Shown: positions 34,292-44,109, counted from the stretch's first letter. The stretch is DNA of 64,000 nucleotides from Nocardia anaemiae NBRC 100462 (GCF_001612725.1 NZ_BDAZ01000067.1:23879-87878); one strand, 5' to 3'. Made by a program: numbers and translations. The notes: generated by a model from the sequence alone, not told the origin.

Positions 34292-35532
34292 CCGAACGCC
34301 GCATCCCGCGATACCGCGACCTCGCGCCGTTGGTGAGGTTCGAGCGTCCCTTCGGCGGCCTCGACCACAAACTCGCTCGCGCCCAAACCATCTGGGACCT
34401 GCGCGAGTTGGCCCGCAAACGCACACCCAAGGTCGCCTTCGACTACACCGACGGCGCCGCCGACGCCGAAATCAGCCTCCAGCGGGCCCGACAAGCGTTC
34501 CAAGACATCGAATTCCGCCCAGCCATCCTCCGCGACGTCGCCGACATCGACACCACCACAACCGTCCTCGGCAAACCCTCCCAGCTGCCCTTCGGCATCG
34601 CTCCCACCGGCTTCACCCGCATGATGCACACCGCGGGCGAAGTCGCCGGAGCCCGAGCCGCCGCCCGAGCTGGAATCCCGTTCACCCTCTCCACCATGGG
34701 CACCACAGCCATCGAAGACTTGGCCGCCGCCACCGATCCCCAGGCCCGCAACTGGTTCCAGCTCTACATGTGGAAAGACCGGGACCGCTCCCTGGCCTTG
34801 GTCGACCGCGCCGCCACGGCGGGCTTCGACACCCTGGTAATCACAGTCGACGTCCCAGTAGCCGGAGCCCGCCTCCGCGACGCGCGCAACGGCATGACCG
34901 TCCCACCCTCGATAACCCTCACGGGCGCCTTGGACGCGATCCGGAAACCCCGGTGGTGGTTCGATTTCCTCACCACCGAACCCCTGGCCTTCGCCTCCCT
35001 GGACCGCTGGTCCGGCACCGTCGCCGACCTCCTCGACGCCATGTTCGACCCCACGGTCGACTTCGACGACCTGACCTGGATCCGCGACCGCTGGCCCGGG
35101 CGAATCCTCGTCAAGGGCGTCCAAACGGTAGACGATGCCAAACGCCTCGCCGCCCTAGGCGTAGACGGCATAATCCTGTCCAACCACGGTGGCCGCCAAC
35201 TGGATCGAGCCCCGGTCCCCCTACACTTGCTCCCCTCGGTGGTCCATGAGGTGGGCGACGACCTCGAAATCCACCTGGACACAGGCATAATGCACGGCGC
35301 CGATATAGTCGCCGCCCTAGCCCTGGGCGCCCACTTCACCCTGATCGGCCGCGCCTACCTCTACGGCCTGATGGCCGGGGGCGAATCAGGCGTAGACCGC
35401 GCCATCGACATCCTCCGCACTCAGCTCACCCGCACGATGAAACTCCTCGGCGTCGGCTCCATACAAGAACTCGAACCCGCCCACGTCCGCCTGCTTACCA
35501 GCACGCGAGGTAATCGGCACCGCTACCGGTAA
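34288..35532 (+). CDS. lldD: FMN-dependent L-lactate dehydrogenase / alpha-hydroxy acid oxidase
   Basis: 414 residues of the FMN alpha-hydroxy-acid dehydrogenase family. N-terminal KVAFDYTDGAADAEISLQ; phosphate and flavin sites FGIAPTGFTRMMH and GRILVKGVQTVDDAKR; catalytic His-Gly-Gly-Arg in ILSNHGGRQLD. LldD-type enzymes oxidise L-lactate to pyruvate. That is the expected companion here, since cleavage of 2,4-diketo-3-deoxy-L-fuconate yields L-lactate. Length and the TVDVPVAGARLRD stretch agree with bacterial LldD or mycofactocin-associated relatives; no mycofactocin genes are in the window. GTG 34288 overlaps the SDR stop. Confidence 0.9.
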   Translation: MTERRIPRYRDLAPLVRFERPFGGLDHKLARAQTIWDLRELARKRTPKVAFDYTDGAADAEISLQRARQAFQDIEFRPAILRDVADIDTTTTVLGKPSQLPFGIAPTGFTRMMHTAGEVAGARAAARAGIPFTLSTMGTTAIEDLAAATDPQARNWFQLYMWKDRDRSLALVDRAATAGFDTLVITVDVPVAGARLRDARNGMTVPPSITLTGALDAIRKPRWWFDFLTTEPLAFASLDRWSGTVADLLDAMFDPTVDFDDLTWIRDRWPGRILVKGVQTVDDAKRLAALGVDGIILSNHGGRQLDRAPVPLHLLPSVVHEVGDDLEIHLDTGIMHGADIVAALALGAHFTLIGRAYLYGLMAGGESGVDRAIDILRTQLTRTMKLLGVGSIQELEPAHVRLLTSTRGNRHRYR

Positions 35533-35656
35533 CAGAGGTGATCTGTCGGTTCATCGCCGAGCACCGAGGGCCATTGGGGAATGTCCGGCAGGACGGACCA
35601 AACGAGCGGCGGCTCGCCACCTCATGAGCACAGCGGCGGGCACTCGCGGTCGCCGA

Positions 35657-38600
35657 TCAATCCTGAAGTCGGTCCAGCTGAGCGGTGATGCGAGCCGACA
35701 GTGCCGCGGCGTTGGCGCGGTGGTCGGCGGCCGCGGCCGGATCACCGAGGGCGTCGGTGAGTTCGGCGAGCACGGTGTCCATGGGGCCGTAGACCACCGA
35801 ACCGGTATCCAGGCCCGCCATGGTGCCCGTGCGCGACAGCATGTCGCGGTAGCACTCGGTCATGGCGGCGGAGTCGTTCAACCGGATCGCGGCCCGAGCG
35901 CGGAACACCACCATGACCGACCAGTAGTGGTCACGCTTGATCGGCGCAGCCTTGACGAAAACCTCACGGGCCCTGTCGATCTCACCCGCATCGCAGAGCG
36001 CCAGTACATACGGGAACACCATGGCCTCTGGCGCGACCGCGTACACCATGGACATCGGCTCCACCAACGCCGACAGATCCCCGCGCGCCCAGCCCAGCAC
36101 CATGTCGGACACGATCAAGAGTTCGGCGCCGTTCGCGGTGCCGGAAGCGACCATCGCCGCACTGCATTCGGCATAGATGCGCCCGGCGACGGCCAGATCG
36201 CCGCGCAGGACCGACAGCACCGCCGAGAACGTCGACAGTACGGTCAGCATCTGACGCAGCTGCCCACCGGTCGCGCACTCCAATCCCCGTTCGGCCTCCG
36301 CGCGCGCCGCCGCCAAATCATTCGCGCTGCACGCGATCAGACAACCCAGGAAATGCGCGACCGCCTGGAACTCCACCAGCCCCGCCGCCGTGGACACCGC
36401 GAGCAACTCGGCCGCCAATGGTGCGCGCTCCGACCACAGATCCGGCCCCAAGGCCAGGAAGGCCCGTGCATTCACTGCGGCACAAAGCAATTCGGCATCA
36501 CCGAACTCCCGCGCCAGCGCCACCGCCTCCGCCGACGCCGCGAAAGCCAGCCGATCGTCGTCCCCCTCCACCTCGAACACCAGCGTCACCAGCAACCGCA
36601 CCCGATCCCCCCGCGCCAAAGGGCGATCCAGCGCCGACCGCAACGCACCGATCATGCGTTCATCCGGCAACCGCTTGTCCCGCGTCGCCCAGATCAGTGG
36701 TGCGCGCCAGCAGCCGAGCGCGAACGCGACCGGATCCGCTGCGGCACTGGGACTCCGGGTGTTCGAGATATCGAGACCCGATGGGTTCACCGCGCCGATT
36801 CCGGCTTTGCCAGGAGTCGGCGCGGTAGCAGCAGCAAGGTCCCGAGCACTACCGGCACCAAGGTTCTGCGCGCCTTGGGCACCGATGTTCCGCGCGCTGT
36901 CGATTTCGGGCTCATGTTCTTGCGGGCCGCCGACTAGTGGCGTCGCCGAGTCGCCGGAAGCTCCTGACCTCATCATTGTCGTCGCGGGCCCAGCGGCGCG
37001 CAGTTGTGGGTCGGACGAGCCTGCCAAGTGTTCGGCGAGGTCGAGGGCCTGGGCGCGTAACAGGCGGGCAGCGGCGTCGTTTCCGCCGTAGGCGAGGGCG
37101 GCGACGCGGGCGCAGCGGGCTTCCAGGATGGCGATGCCGGTATCGCGATGGGCGCCGTCGTCCGGGTGACCGGCCAGGGTGTGCAGGTCCAGCACGGCGC
37201 GCCAGAGCGATTCGGATTCGGCGAACGCGCGGCGCGCGGTGCGGTGACGGGCCGCCGCGAGCACATGCGCGAGCGCCTGTTCGGCATTGCCGGCGTGCGC
37301 GCCGACCAAAGCGTGATGGGCCAGTACGTCCAGGTCGGGTGCGGGTGCGCGCTCGGCTACTCCGAGAGCCGTCCAATGCATGCGGGCGCGGCGCAGCGCA
37401 GGTATTCCGTCGTACACGGCATCACGAGTCAAGGCGTGTCCGAAGCGGATTCGCCCACCGTCGATCCGCAGCAGCCCCGCCACCACCGCCATATCGACCA
37501 GATCGATCAGCGTCTCCTCGCTCTCCCCCGCCAGTTGCAGCAGCGAATCGATATCGGCCTCGTCACCCCACACCGACAGCAGTCGCAGCAGTCGGGCCGC
37601 CTCTGCAGGCAATCGGGCGATCCTGCGGTGCAGCACATCCCGCACACCCGCTGGCAAACCCAGCAGATTCCCTTCCGCCGCAGCCAGTTTCGCCAACTCG
37701 ACCACGAACAGCGGATTACCCCCGGTCCGCTGCCGCACCAATTCCACGGCGCCGTCCTCGATTTCGGTGACCCCGGCCGCCGCCAGCACCACCCGCACCG
37801 CCGCCGCATCCAACCCGCCGAGTTCCAACCGGCCCGACGTCACCGCCGCCAGCGCCGCCGACGTGGCCCGCACCTCCTCCCCCGCCTCCGACCCGCGCAG
37901 CGTCACCGCGAACAACACCGGCTCGCCCGCCGTCCACGCCACCACCTGCCGCAGAATCTGCAAGGTCGCTCCATCCGCCCGATGTGCGTCCTCCAGCACC
38001 ATCAGCAGCGGGCCCACCCCCACACACCGCCGCGCCACGGCCCGCGCCAACTCGAACGGGGTCGAATCCCCCTCTGCCACCGGCGAAACCCGCAGCGCCG
38101 CAGTTCGCACCGCCACTGGCGTATCCGCCACACCCCGCAGCGAGATCCGCGGCGGCTCGGCCCCCACCGCCGCGGCCGAACCTGCTTCCACCTCCTGCAT
38201 CACCTCTGACGCCACCGCCTCCACCTCCGGCAGCACCCCAGAAGCCGCCACTCTCGCCGCCGTCGACACGCCCGCCTCGGCTCCGGCCACCTCCGCTCGC
38301 CACCCATCGATCGGATCATCGAATTCCCTTGCGACAGCGCCTAATTCCGCGTGAGCCTGCCGCCAGGCCCAGGCCGAGGGCGCGCCGTCAACCTCCGGGC
38401 ATCGACCGGTGACCACATTCCAGCCGTGCCCGGTCAGCTCTGCGGCAACTGCTGCGACCAGAGTCGATTTCCCGGCACCGGCTTCACCCTCGACCCACAC
38501 CAGTCGCGCCCGGCCCTCCGATGCCTCCCGCGCCGCTGTCAGCAGTACGGCCCGCTGCTCGGTGTAGCCGACGACCTCCGGCATCACGCGCGGCCCTGGG

Positions 38601-39514
38601 CTGGTCGAGCCGCTGCCATGGGAATCGGTGCCGTCAGCTTCGAGGCGGGTGCCGAGCCAAGGCATCTCGGCTGACCGCCGAGCTGATCCGAGGTCGGGAG
38701 TGAAGGTCAGGGCCGGGTCGTGGGTGAGGATCGCGGATTCCAGATCGCGAAGGGGCGGACTGGATTCGACGCCGAATTCGCTGGCGAGATGGGTGCGGAT
38801 GCGGCGGAGGGTGGCGAGTGCTTCGAGGGGGCGGCCCAGGCGGTAAAGGGCCAGCGCCAGCAGTCGGGCGGCTGTTTCGCGTTCGGGATGGTCGTCGACG
38901 AGGCGGTGCAGTGTGGTGGCGGCCTCGGCGGGACGGTCCAGGCGCAGGGCGGCGTCGGCGCGTTGCTCCATCGCGGTCCAGCGCATATCGGTGAGGCGGG
39001 TGATTTCCGGTGCGGCCCAGTCGGAGTCGGCGTAGGCGGCTAGGACGGGGCCGCGCCAGAGGGACAATGCGGTGTCCAGGGTTCGGTAGCGGATCGATAG
39101 GTCGGGTTCGGTGGCGGCGGCGGCGAGCAGACGCTCGAAATGCCAGGCATCCACGGCGGTGGGATCGGCGCGCAAAGCGTAGCCGGGGGCTTGGGATATC
39201 ACCACGCGGGCGGGGGCTCGTGGCCGTCGGCGGGGTTCGAGGGCGCGGCGGAGGTAGGAAATATGAGCTTGCAATGCGCCAGCGGCTTTGGGTGGCGGTT
39301 CGCCCTGCCACAGGTCCTCGATCAGCCGATCGGCCGACACCACTGCACCGGCGGCCATGACCAGCCGCGCCAGCACCGCGCCCTGCATGGGCCCGCGCAA
39401 GGCCGCTGGGCGGCCGTCCACCGTCACGCGCAGCGCGCCGAGTACGTCCACAGTCACCACGGGTGGTACATCGCCTGCGACAACCGGTTCGGTAACTCCA
39501 CGGCCGGATCGCAT
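35657..39514 (-). CDS. AfsR/SARP-family regulator with AAA ATPase and TPR-like domain
   Basis: 1,285 residues. Residues about 12-110 form the OmpR-like winged helix (GALRVTVDGRPAALRGPMQG, then PPPKAAGALQAHISYLRRAL). Residues 110-260 form the bacterial transcriptional activation domain (DAWHFERLLAAA, FGVESSPPLRDLE). The ATPase has Walker A VEGEAGAGKSTLVAAVAAEL and Walker B LLMVLEDAHRADG. A long Ala-rich helical C-terminus may sense a ligand. SARP-type regulators usually activate secondary-metabolite genes; no biosynthetic cluster is evident nearby, so the target is unknown. ATG 39514 is used; GTG 7 codons later is possible. Confidence 0.9.
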   Translation of the reverse strand: MRSGRGVTEPVVAGDVPPVVTVDVLGALRVTVDGRPAALRGPMQGAVLARLVMAAGAVVSADRLIEDLWQGEPPPKAAGALQAHISYLRRALEPRRRPRAPARVVISQAPGYALRADPTAVDAWHFERLLAAAATEPDLSIRYRTLDTALSLWRGPVLAAYADSDWAAPEITRLTDMRWTAMEQRADAALRLDRPAEAATTLHRLVDDHPERETAARLLALALYRLGRPLEALATLRRIRTHLASEFGVESSPPLRDLESAILTHDPALTFTPDLGSARRSAEMPWLGTRLEADGTDSHGSGSTSPGPRVMPEVVGYTEQRAVLLTAAREASEGRARLVWVEGEAGAGKSTLVAAVAAELTGHGWNVVTGRCPEVDGAPSAWAWRQAHAELGAVAREFDDPIDGWRAEVAGAEAGVSTAARVAASGVLPEVEAVASEVMQEVEAGSAAAVGAEPPRISLRGVADTPVAVRTAALRVSPVAEGDSTPFELARAVARRCVGVGPLLMVLEDAHRADGATLQILRQVVAWTAGEPVLFAVTLRGSEAGEEVRATSAALAAVTSGRLELGGLDAAAVRVVLAAAGVTEIEDGAVELVRQRTGGNPLFVVELAKLAAAEGNLLGLPAGVRDVLHRRIARLPAEAARLLRLLSVWGDEADIDSLLQLAGESEETLIDLVDMAVVAGLLRIDGGRIRFGHALTRDAVYDGIPALRRARMHWTALGVAERAPAPDLDVLAHHALVGAHAGNAEQALAHVLAAARHRTARRAFAESESLWRAVLDLHTLAGHPDDGAHRDTGIAILEARCARVAALAYGGNDAAARLLRAQALDLAEHLAGSSDPQLRAAGPATTMMRSGASGDSATPLVGGPQEHEPEIDSARNIGAQGAQNLGAGSARDLAAATAPTPGKAGIGAVNPSGLDISNTRSPSAAADPVAFALGCWRAPLIWATRDKRLPDERMIGALRSALDRPLARGDRVRLLVTLVFEVEGDDDRLAFAASAEAVALAREFGDAELLCAAVNARAFLALGPDLWSERAPLAAELLAVSTAAGLVEFQAVAHFLGCLIACSANDLAAARAEAERGLECATGGQLRQMLTVLSTFSAVLSVLRGDLAVAGRIYAECSAAMVASGTANGAELLIVSDMVLGWARGDLSALVEPMSMVYAVAPEAMVFPYVLALCDAGEIDRAREVFVKAAPIKRDHYWSVMVVFRARAAIRLNDSAAMTECYRDMLSRTGTMAGLDTGSVVYGPMDTVLAELTDALGDPAAAADHRANAAALSARITAQLDRLQD

Positions 39515-39632
39515 TGCCCCAGCCTAAGTCCCGACCGGTCGCCACACCCACCGATCCGGGGCAGCGCTACCCCGCAAGAACAGCTCGACCGACAGATCGG
39601 TGACCGTCGCGCGCGGCGAACGCTGAAACGAC

Positions 39633-39662
39633 GCGGACCGGGTCCGATGAGACCTGGTCCGC
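39633..39662 (-). terminator. hairpin terminator after the membrane-protein gene
   Basis: GCGGACC (39633-39639) pairs with GGTCCGC (39656-39662) directly after the stop of the minus-strand gene at 39668. There is no T run, which is common in high-GC actinobacterial terminators. Confidence 0.45.
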
Positions 39663-39667
39663 GAGGT

Positions 39668-40369
39668 TCACTCGCGCAGGGCGCGCACTCCGGCGGCGGC
39701 GAGGACCAGGCCCACCACGATGGTGCCGGGAATGATCCACAGGCCCTCCGCGCCGGGCAGACCTTCCGCCCCGGCCATGGCCAGGACCGCGAGCACGATC
39801 AGGGCTCCGGCGGCGCGGCCCATCCTGGGACGCGGCGCGATCAGGGCGCAGACCGCGATCAACAACATACCCAGCAGGAAGGCGGCGGCAAGCGGACCGG
39901 TCACGGGCAGCGCGGCGTCCTCGATTCGATGTTGCTCGTGGGGCGATAGCTGCGGGGCCACGTAGATCTCGTGGTAGGCACCGATCGGAATGGCCAGGGT
40001 GAGACCGAGATACAACAGGACCCCGGCGGCGGCAGCGACCTTCGCGATCCCGCCGCGTGTGTTCGGCGGCGAGGCAGTGACATCCGATCCGACGCCTTCC
40101 GACATTCGGCGGTCGGCGGTCGGCGCTCGTTGCTCGGCCGCGCCGGTCCAGCTCGAGGTCACCACTCCGAGCCCGACCGCCAGCAGCACCGCACCGACGG
40201 TGAAGGTCAGGTGTGCACCCGCCCAGGTGCTCGCCTGTTCGGCGGCTTCGGAATGTTCCAACGGGTGCAGCGCATTGCCCACCGCGAACAGCGCACCCCC
40301 GGCGATCAGCGCGTAGGCCCGCCACCGTATGTCTCGATCGGCCGCGAGCGGTACTTCAATCCTTGTCAT
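39668..40369 (-). CDS. six-helix membrane protein of unknown function
   Basis: 233 residues with six predicted membrane helices (for example YALIAGGALFAVGNALHP, LTFTVGAVLLAVGLGVV, PLAAAFLLGMLLIAVCALI and IIPGTIVVGLVLAAAGV). Helices 2 and 3 are separated by a polar loop of about 45 residues, and the loop after helix 3 carries EIYVAPQLSPHEQHRIEDA. No catalytic motif is seen and I do not recognise the family. ATG 40369 has GGAGAG upstream. It stands alone between two large regulators and may be controlled by either. Confidence 0.8.
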   Translation of the reverse strand: MTRIEVPLAADRDIRWRAYALIAGGALFAVGNALHPLEHSEAAEQASTWAGAHLTFTVGAVLLAVGLGVVTSSWTGAAEQRAPTADRRMSEGVGSDVTASPPNTRGGIAKVAAAAGVLLYLGLTLAIPIGAYHEIYVAPQLSPHEQHRIEDAALPVTGPLAAAFLLGMLLIAVCALIAPRPRMGRAAGALIVLAVLAMAGAEGLPGAEGLWIIPGTIVVGLVLAAAGVRALRE

Positions 40370-40652
40370 GGAACGTACTCTCCGCCATCGACATTCACCA
40401 CGACTTGCCACCGACTTGCGAACCCTGTGGCACCGCCTGCCACCAATCCGCGGCACCCACGGTCGCATGGCCGCCGTCCCATGCCGCCCGCTCATGCACC
40501 GGGTGATGGCACATTGACATCCGAACCCGGTGGTGGCTTCGGCCTGTGCACTCGGAGTCCGCTCAGCAGGTACGGGACTGGTGGCTGGTCTGTAGCGTTC
40601 GAGCGCAGTCAGGCGGCGCTGATCACGCCGGATCCAGCCGGGATGCGGGGCC

Positions 40653-40658
40653 TATAAT
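40653..40658 (+). promoter_or_regulatory. consensus -10 element TATAAT, probably leaderless start
   Basis: A perfect TATAAT lies 8 nt before ATG 40667. Transcription starting about 7 nt downstream would begin at or within two bases of the ATG, giving a leaderless mRNA, a frequent form in actinobacteria. No Shine-Dalgarno sequence is present. A -35 box is not clear. Confidence 0.55.
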
Positions 40659-40666
40659 TGCATGAT

Positions 40667-43225
40667 ATGGATGTCGGGCGCCGGGAAGGTGTAGGCAGCC
40701 TACCCGCTGTTACCCACAGCTTTGTCGGTCGAGACCGCGAGCTGGAAAAGATCAGCACCCTACTGCTGGGCCCAGCTCGGTTGATTACCCTCACTGGCCC
40801 CGGTGGCATCGGGAAGACTCGTCTGGCCGTCGAAGCGTTGCGCCGCTGTGGTAAAGCCGAAGCCAGGAAAACACGAGCGTGTTGGGTGCGATTGGCTCGA
40901 TTGGCTCCAGATTCGGATTCGACCGCGGTGGCCGAAGAAGTCGCCCATGCGGTGATCGAGGCGGATTTCTCCGGCCGATCGGCGTGGGACGCCTTGGTCG
41001 ACACGCTCACCCCAACCGACACCACCGGACGTGCCGCGCGCACCGTGCTGGTGCTCGACAACTGCGAGCACGTACTCTCCGGCGTCCGGCCGGTGATCGT
41101 CGACCTCATCGAGACGGTACCGGGGCTGAGCATCGTGGCCACCAGCCGCGAACCCATCGGCTGGATCGACGAACACCTGATCACCGTTCCGCCGCTATCG
41201 CAGCGCGAGGCATTGGCCCTATTTCGGCAACGCGCCGAACTCACCGAACATCCCGTCACCGGCAAGGACCAGACCACTACCGCCGCCGAGATCTGCCGCC
41301 ACGTCCACAACCATCCCCTCTACATCCAGTTGGCGGCCGCACGCCTGCTTCGCCAACCTTTGTCCGCCATCCTGCACGGGCTCACCGGCCACGCTGACGA
41401 CGCTCGTCTGAGTTGGTCGCATGGCCCTCGCGTGGGCGTCGACCCGCGTCATCGAGGTGTCGTCGACGTCATCTCCTGGTCCTATGAGCTGTGCAGCGAC
41501 AAGGAACGTCTGCTCTTCGACCGCATGTCGGTGTTCGCCGCCGGCTACGCCACCAATCCCGACGACACCACAGACGCTGCACCGGATGTGGGTGCCGAGC
41601 TGGACGCCATCGAGGCAATCTGCTGCGACGACGAAACCAGCGACACGCAAGCCACCCTGACCCGGCAGGAGATCGAGGGCCTGCTCGAGCGCCTTGTCGA
41701 TCAATCGTTGGTCACGACGCACAGGACAGTGACCACGGTGCGGTATTCACTGGTGGAGAGCCTGCGGGTATTCGCCCAGCAGCGACTGCGCCAGCGCTCC
41801 ACCGCCGCGGTGGACGAACCCGCTCGGTTGGCCCAGCGGCACTGCAGCTACTACCACGACAGGATCGCCTATGCCGCGGCCAACTGGTTCAGTCCCGAAG
41901 GGCAAGTCCTAGTGGACTGGGCTCGGACGGTCTGGGCCAACACCCTCACCGCGATCGAAACCAGCATCAGCACCCCGGGCCGGGCCGGAGACGGTCTGGA
42001 GATCTGTCTCGGGCTGATCACCCTGCAGGTGTGCTTCACCAGCGGCTCGGTACGAGAAATACGCCAATGGACCCTACGATGCCTGGACGCCACCCGGGCG
42101 GCGATCCCGCAGCCCACGGAACTCCAGATCGGGGCCATGGCCACCATCGCATGGCTCGCCACGCTCCAAGGCACCATCGAGGACGCCGAACAGCTGCTCG
42201 AGGACTGCGTCGCCGCCTGTATCCCCGACCCAGACACCAGGCGGCACTGGCGAGATACCGCCGAGACGGATATCGGCCTGCCCGCTCCAGTCGAATTCGC
42301 GTGGGGGGCGGAGCTGATCTTCGCGCGCCGTGACGCCCGCGCCATCACCGTCCTGAGCCGAGCCCGGGATAAGTTCGAAGCCTACGGCGACCACGGCGCT
42401 TCCTCAATGAGCGAGCTGTTCGCTGCCTTGGCCGCGGGCATGCTGGGAACCGCACAGCAAGCCCACGAGATCACGCAGCGTTACCTCGATCGCGCGACCC
42501 GCTCCGGAATTCCATGGGAAAAGGCTTGCGCCGAACTCACCAGGTCGACAGCCTTGACCCGACACGGCAACCCGACCGAAGCATTGGCCCTCGAACGATC
42601 CTCGCTGGCATATCACCTCACCACCAACGAGCAATGGGCCGCGGTGTGGTTGGTGCAGTACCGGACCTGGTCATTGGCGCACATCATCACCGACTCGATC
42701 GTCGCAGGAAAATCCGACCGCAAGAGACTGATTGCGCTCGCCACCGAAATCGCCCACCTGGCCGGCGGCACCACAACCCTGCGAGCCAAGCTCGGCATCG
42801 ACATCAAGGCGTCGGGCCCCCTGCTCGACGAATCCGAAAAGGCTATCGCTGTCGCCCGCCGAGTGCTCGGACCCGACGCCTTCGCTGCGGCAGAAGCCAG
42901 AGGCATGCGTCTGCGTCCGGAACGAAACGAAGTGCTACGGCTGGCACTGGGAACACTGACCATCGATACTCCAGCGGACGTGGCCACTACATCGCATTGG
43001 TACGAATTGACCCGGACCGAACAACAGGTCGCGATCCTGGCCGCGGCCGGGTGGACCAACACCGACATTGCCTTCCGCCGTGGAAAGTCGTCTCGAACTG
43101 TCGACGCCCAAATCGCGGCTATTTTCAATAAACTGGCCATCACTTCACGTGCGGACATATCCGAGCACATCCCCAGTAGATTCACCGACCAGGTCCGCGG
43201 CGAAATCGCCCGACGGCCGCGCTGA
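40667..43225 (+). CDS. LuxR-type regulator with NB-ARC-like ATPase
   Basis: 852 residues from ATG 40667 (TTG 40658 is also in frame but sits on the -10 box). N-terminal ATPase: SFVGRDRELEKISTLL, Walker A LTGPGGIGKTRLA, Walker B TVLVLDNCEHVLSG, and GWIDEHLITVPPLSQREALA. A helical middle (about 350-760) leads to a C-terminal LuxR HTH: ELTRTEQQVAILAAAGWTNT, then DIAFRRGKSSRTVDAQIAAI and FNKLAITSRADI. This is the LuxR architecture found in Mycobacterium and Nocardia beside adenylate-cyclase/ATPase regulators. Target genes are unknown. Confidence 0.88.
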   Translation: MDVGRREGVGSLPAVTHSFVGRDRELEKISTLLLGPARLITLTGPGGIGKTRLAVEALRRCGKAEARKTRACWVRLARLAPDSDSTAVAEEVAHAVIEADFSGRSAWDALVDTLTPTDTTGRAARTVLVLDNCEHVLSGVRPVIVDLIETVPGLSIVATSREPIGWIDEHLITVPPLSQREALALFRQRAELTEHPVTGKDQTTTAAEICRHVHNHPLYIQLAAARLLRQPLSAILHGLTGHADDARLSWSHGPRVGVDPRHRGVVDVISWSYELCSDKERLLFDRMSVFAAGYATNPDDTTDAAPDVGAELDAIEAICCDDETSDTQATLTRQEIEGLLERLVDQSLVTTHRTVTTVRYSLVESLRVFAQQRLRQRSTAAVDEPARLAQRHCSYYHDRIAYAAANWFSPEGQVLVDWARTVWANTLTAIETSISTPGRAGDGLEICLGLITLQVCFTSGSVREIRQWTLRCLDATRAAIPQPTELQIGAMATIAWLATLQGTIEDAEQLLEDCVAACIPDPDTRRHWRDTAETDIGLPAPVEFAWGAELIFARRDARAITVLSRARDKFEAYGDHGASSMSELFAALAAGMLGTAQQAHEITQRYLDRATRSGIPWEKACAELTRSTALTRHGNPTEALALERSSLAYHLTTNEQWAAVWLVQYRTWSLAHIITDSIVAGKSDRKRLIALATEIAHLAGGTTTLRAKLGIDIKASGPLLDESEKAIAVARRVLGPDAFAAAEARGMRLRPERNEVLRLALGTLTIDTPADVATTSHWYELTRTEQQVAILAAAGWTNTDIAFRRGKSSRTVDAQIAAIFNKLAITSRADISEHIPSRFTDQVRGEIARRPR

Positions 43226-43657
43226 CGTACGCGATCAGCTCGTCCAGCCAACGGCATGTGGTGTCATTCCCGGAGGCCATGTCGGCGAAGGTTTGTTCGA
43301 CGTCTAGGTAGTCGACGGACCCGGGTTCTGAATGACCCGGCTCCCCTGACATATCAGCATTCTTCGAGGTCAGACTCCCGCGCACCCCAGTGGTACCTGC
43401 GTTCGCGAGCCCGGGCGGCGCCTTTCCTTAGGTATAAACCACGCCTACTACCGATGCGGAGTCTGTACCTACCGGCCATGCTGGTTGCCGTGCAGAAGAC
43501 GAAGGTCTGCGTGACGCCGTCATAAGACCTTCAACCACACAATGTTGCGACGGCCGAACTGACTTCATTGCCGAGTCGACGGCGAACAGGTGCGTATTGC
43601 CGCCCTGCGATGACAAATCCACCTCTCGTGGCCAACCGACCGGAAAACAAACCATCC
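43226..43657. other. gap with one doubtful small minus-strand frame
   Basis: About 430 bp. A minus-strand frame (ATG 43352 to stop 43182) would encode 56 residues (PGSVDYLDVEQTFADMASGN, then CRWLDELIAYV) and overlap the end of the regulator by 44 bp. No family is recognised and the ribosome site is weak, so I do not call it a gene. The rest shows nothing clear. Confidence 0.3.
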
Positions 43658-43984
43658 ATGACAACTGCACTACTACCTCTTGCATACGGATACCTGCGCG
43701 GCGATCTGCTCCGTGACCGCGACCGGAATTCGAGCGAAGACAGACTGCGCGACACTGCCAGGTCACTCGGCTACGAGCTGGGCGCTGTGTTCTGCGAGCC
43801 CCCACCACAGAACGCGACACTGCCCCCGGCGTTCGTCGATCTCGTCCAGGAATGCCGCCGAGCCGAGGCGCACGCAGTGATAACCCCGCGTGGACACATG
43901 TCGGATATGTCGGTGTGCCGAATGGTCCTGCTAGCGGTCCTCGAAGTGCGAGCCGGTGCCGCAGTGCACGAAGTCGATTTGTGA
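43658..43984 (+). CDS. small resolvase-like protein lacking the catalytic serine
   Basis: 108 residues from ATG 43658 (an upstream ATG 43610 is in frame but has no ribosome site). The pattern LAYGYLRGD, RLRDTARSLGYELGAVFCEP, then AHAVITPRGHMSD follows the N-terminal resolvase fold of serine recombinases (Y-x-R-x-S, helix, V-x-x-D, then V-V-x-x). The residue where the nucleophilic Ser should be is Gly/Asp, so it cannot cut DNA in the usual way. Function is unknown; possibly a regulatory derivative. Confidence 0.55.
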   Translation: MTTALLPLAYGYLRGDLLRDRDRNSSEDRLRDTARSLGYELGAVFCEPPPQNATLPPAFVDLVQECRRAEAHAVITPRGHMSDMSVCRMVLLAVLEVRAGAAVHEVDL

Positions 43985-44061
43985 ACGCGTCCGCCGTGAG
44001 GTGCGGCCACGACCTGGTCAGCGGCGGCTGGTGTATCCGGCCGAGTGTCCTCGGCACCGGA

Positions 44062-44097
44062 ACCGCCCACCGCGTCACGTTGTGACGGGTGGGCGGT
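44062..44097. terminator. strong bidirectional hairpin terminator
   Basis: ACCGCCCACC (44062-44071) pairs with GGTGGGCGGT (44088-44097), with an inner GTCAC/GTGAC extension. It lies 13 bp after the stop of the binding-protein gene (minus strand) and downstream of the plus-strand small gene, so it can serve both. Confidence 0.75.
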
Positions 44098-44109
44098 CGT
44101 GGTTCGCGT

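Noticed and set aside
35533..35656. Possible terminator between the convergent lldD and SARP genes
   Set aside because: Only a 4-bp stem (GAGC/GCTC) was found; too weak to annotate.
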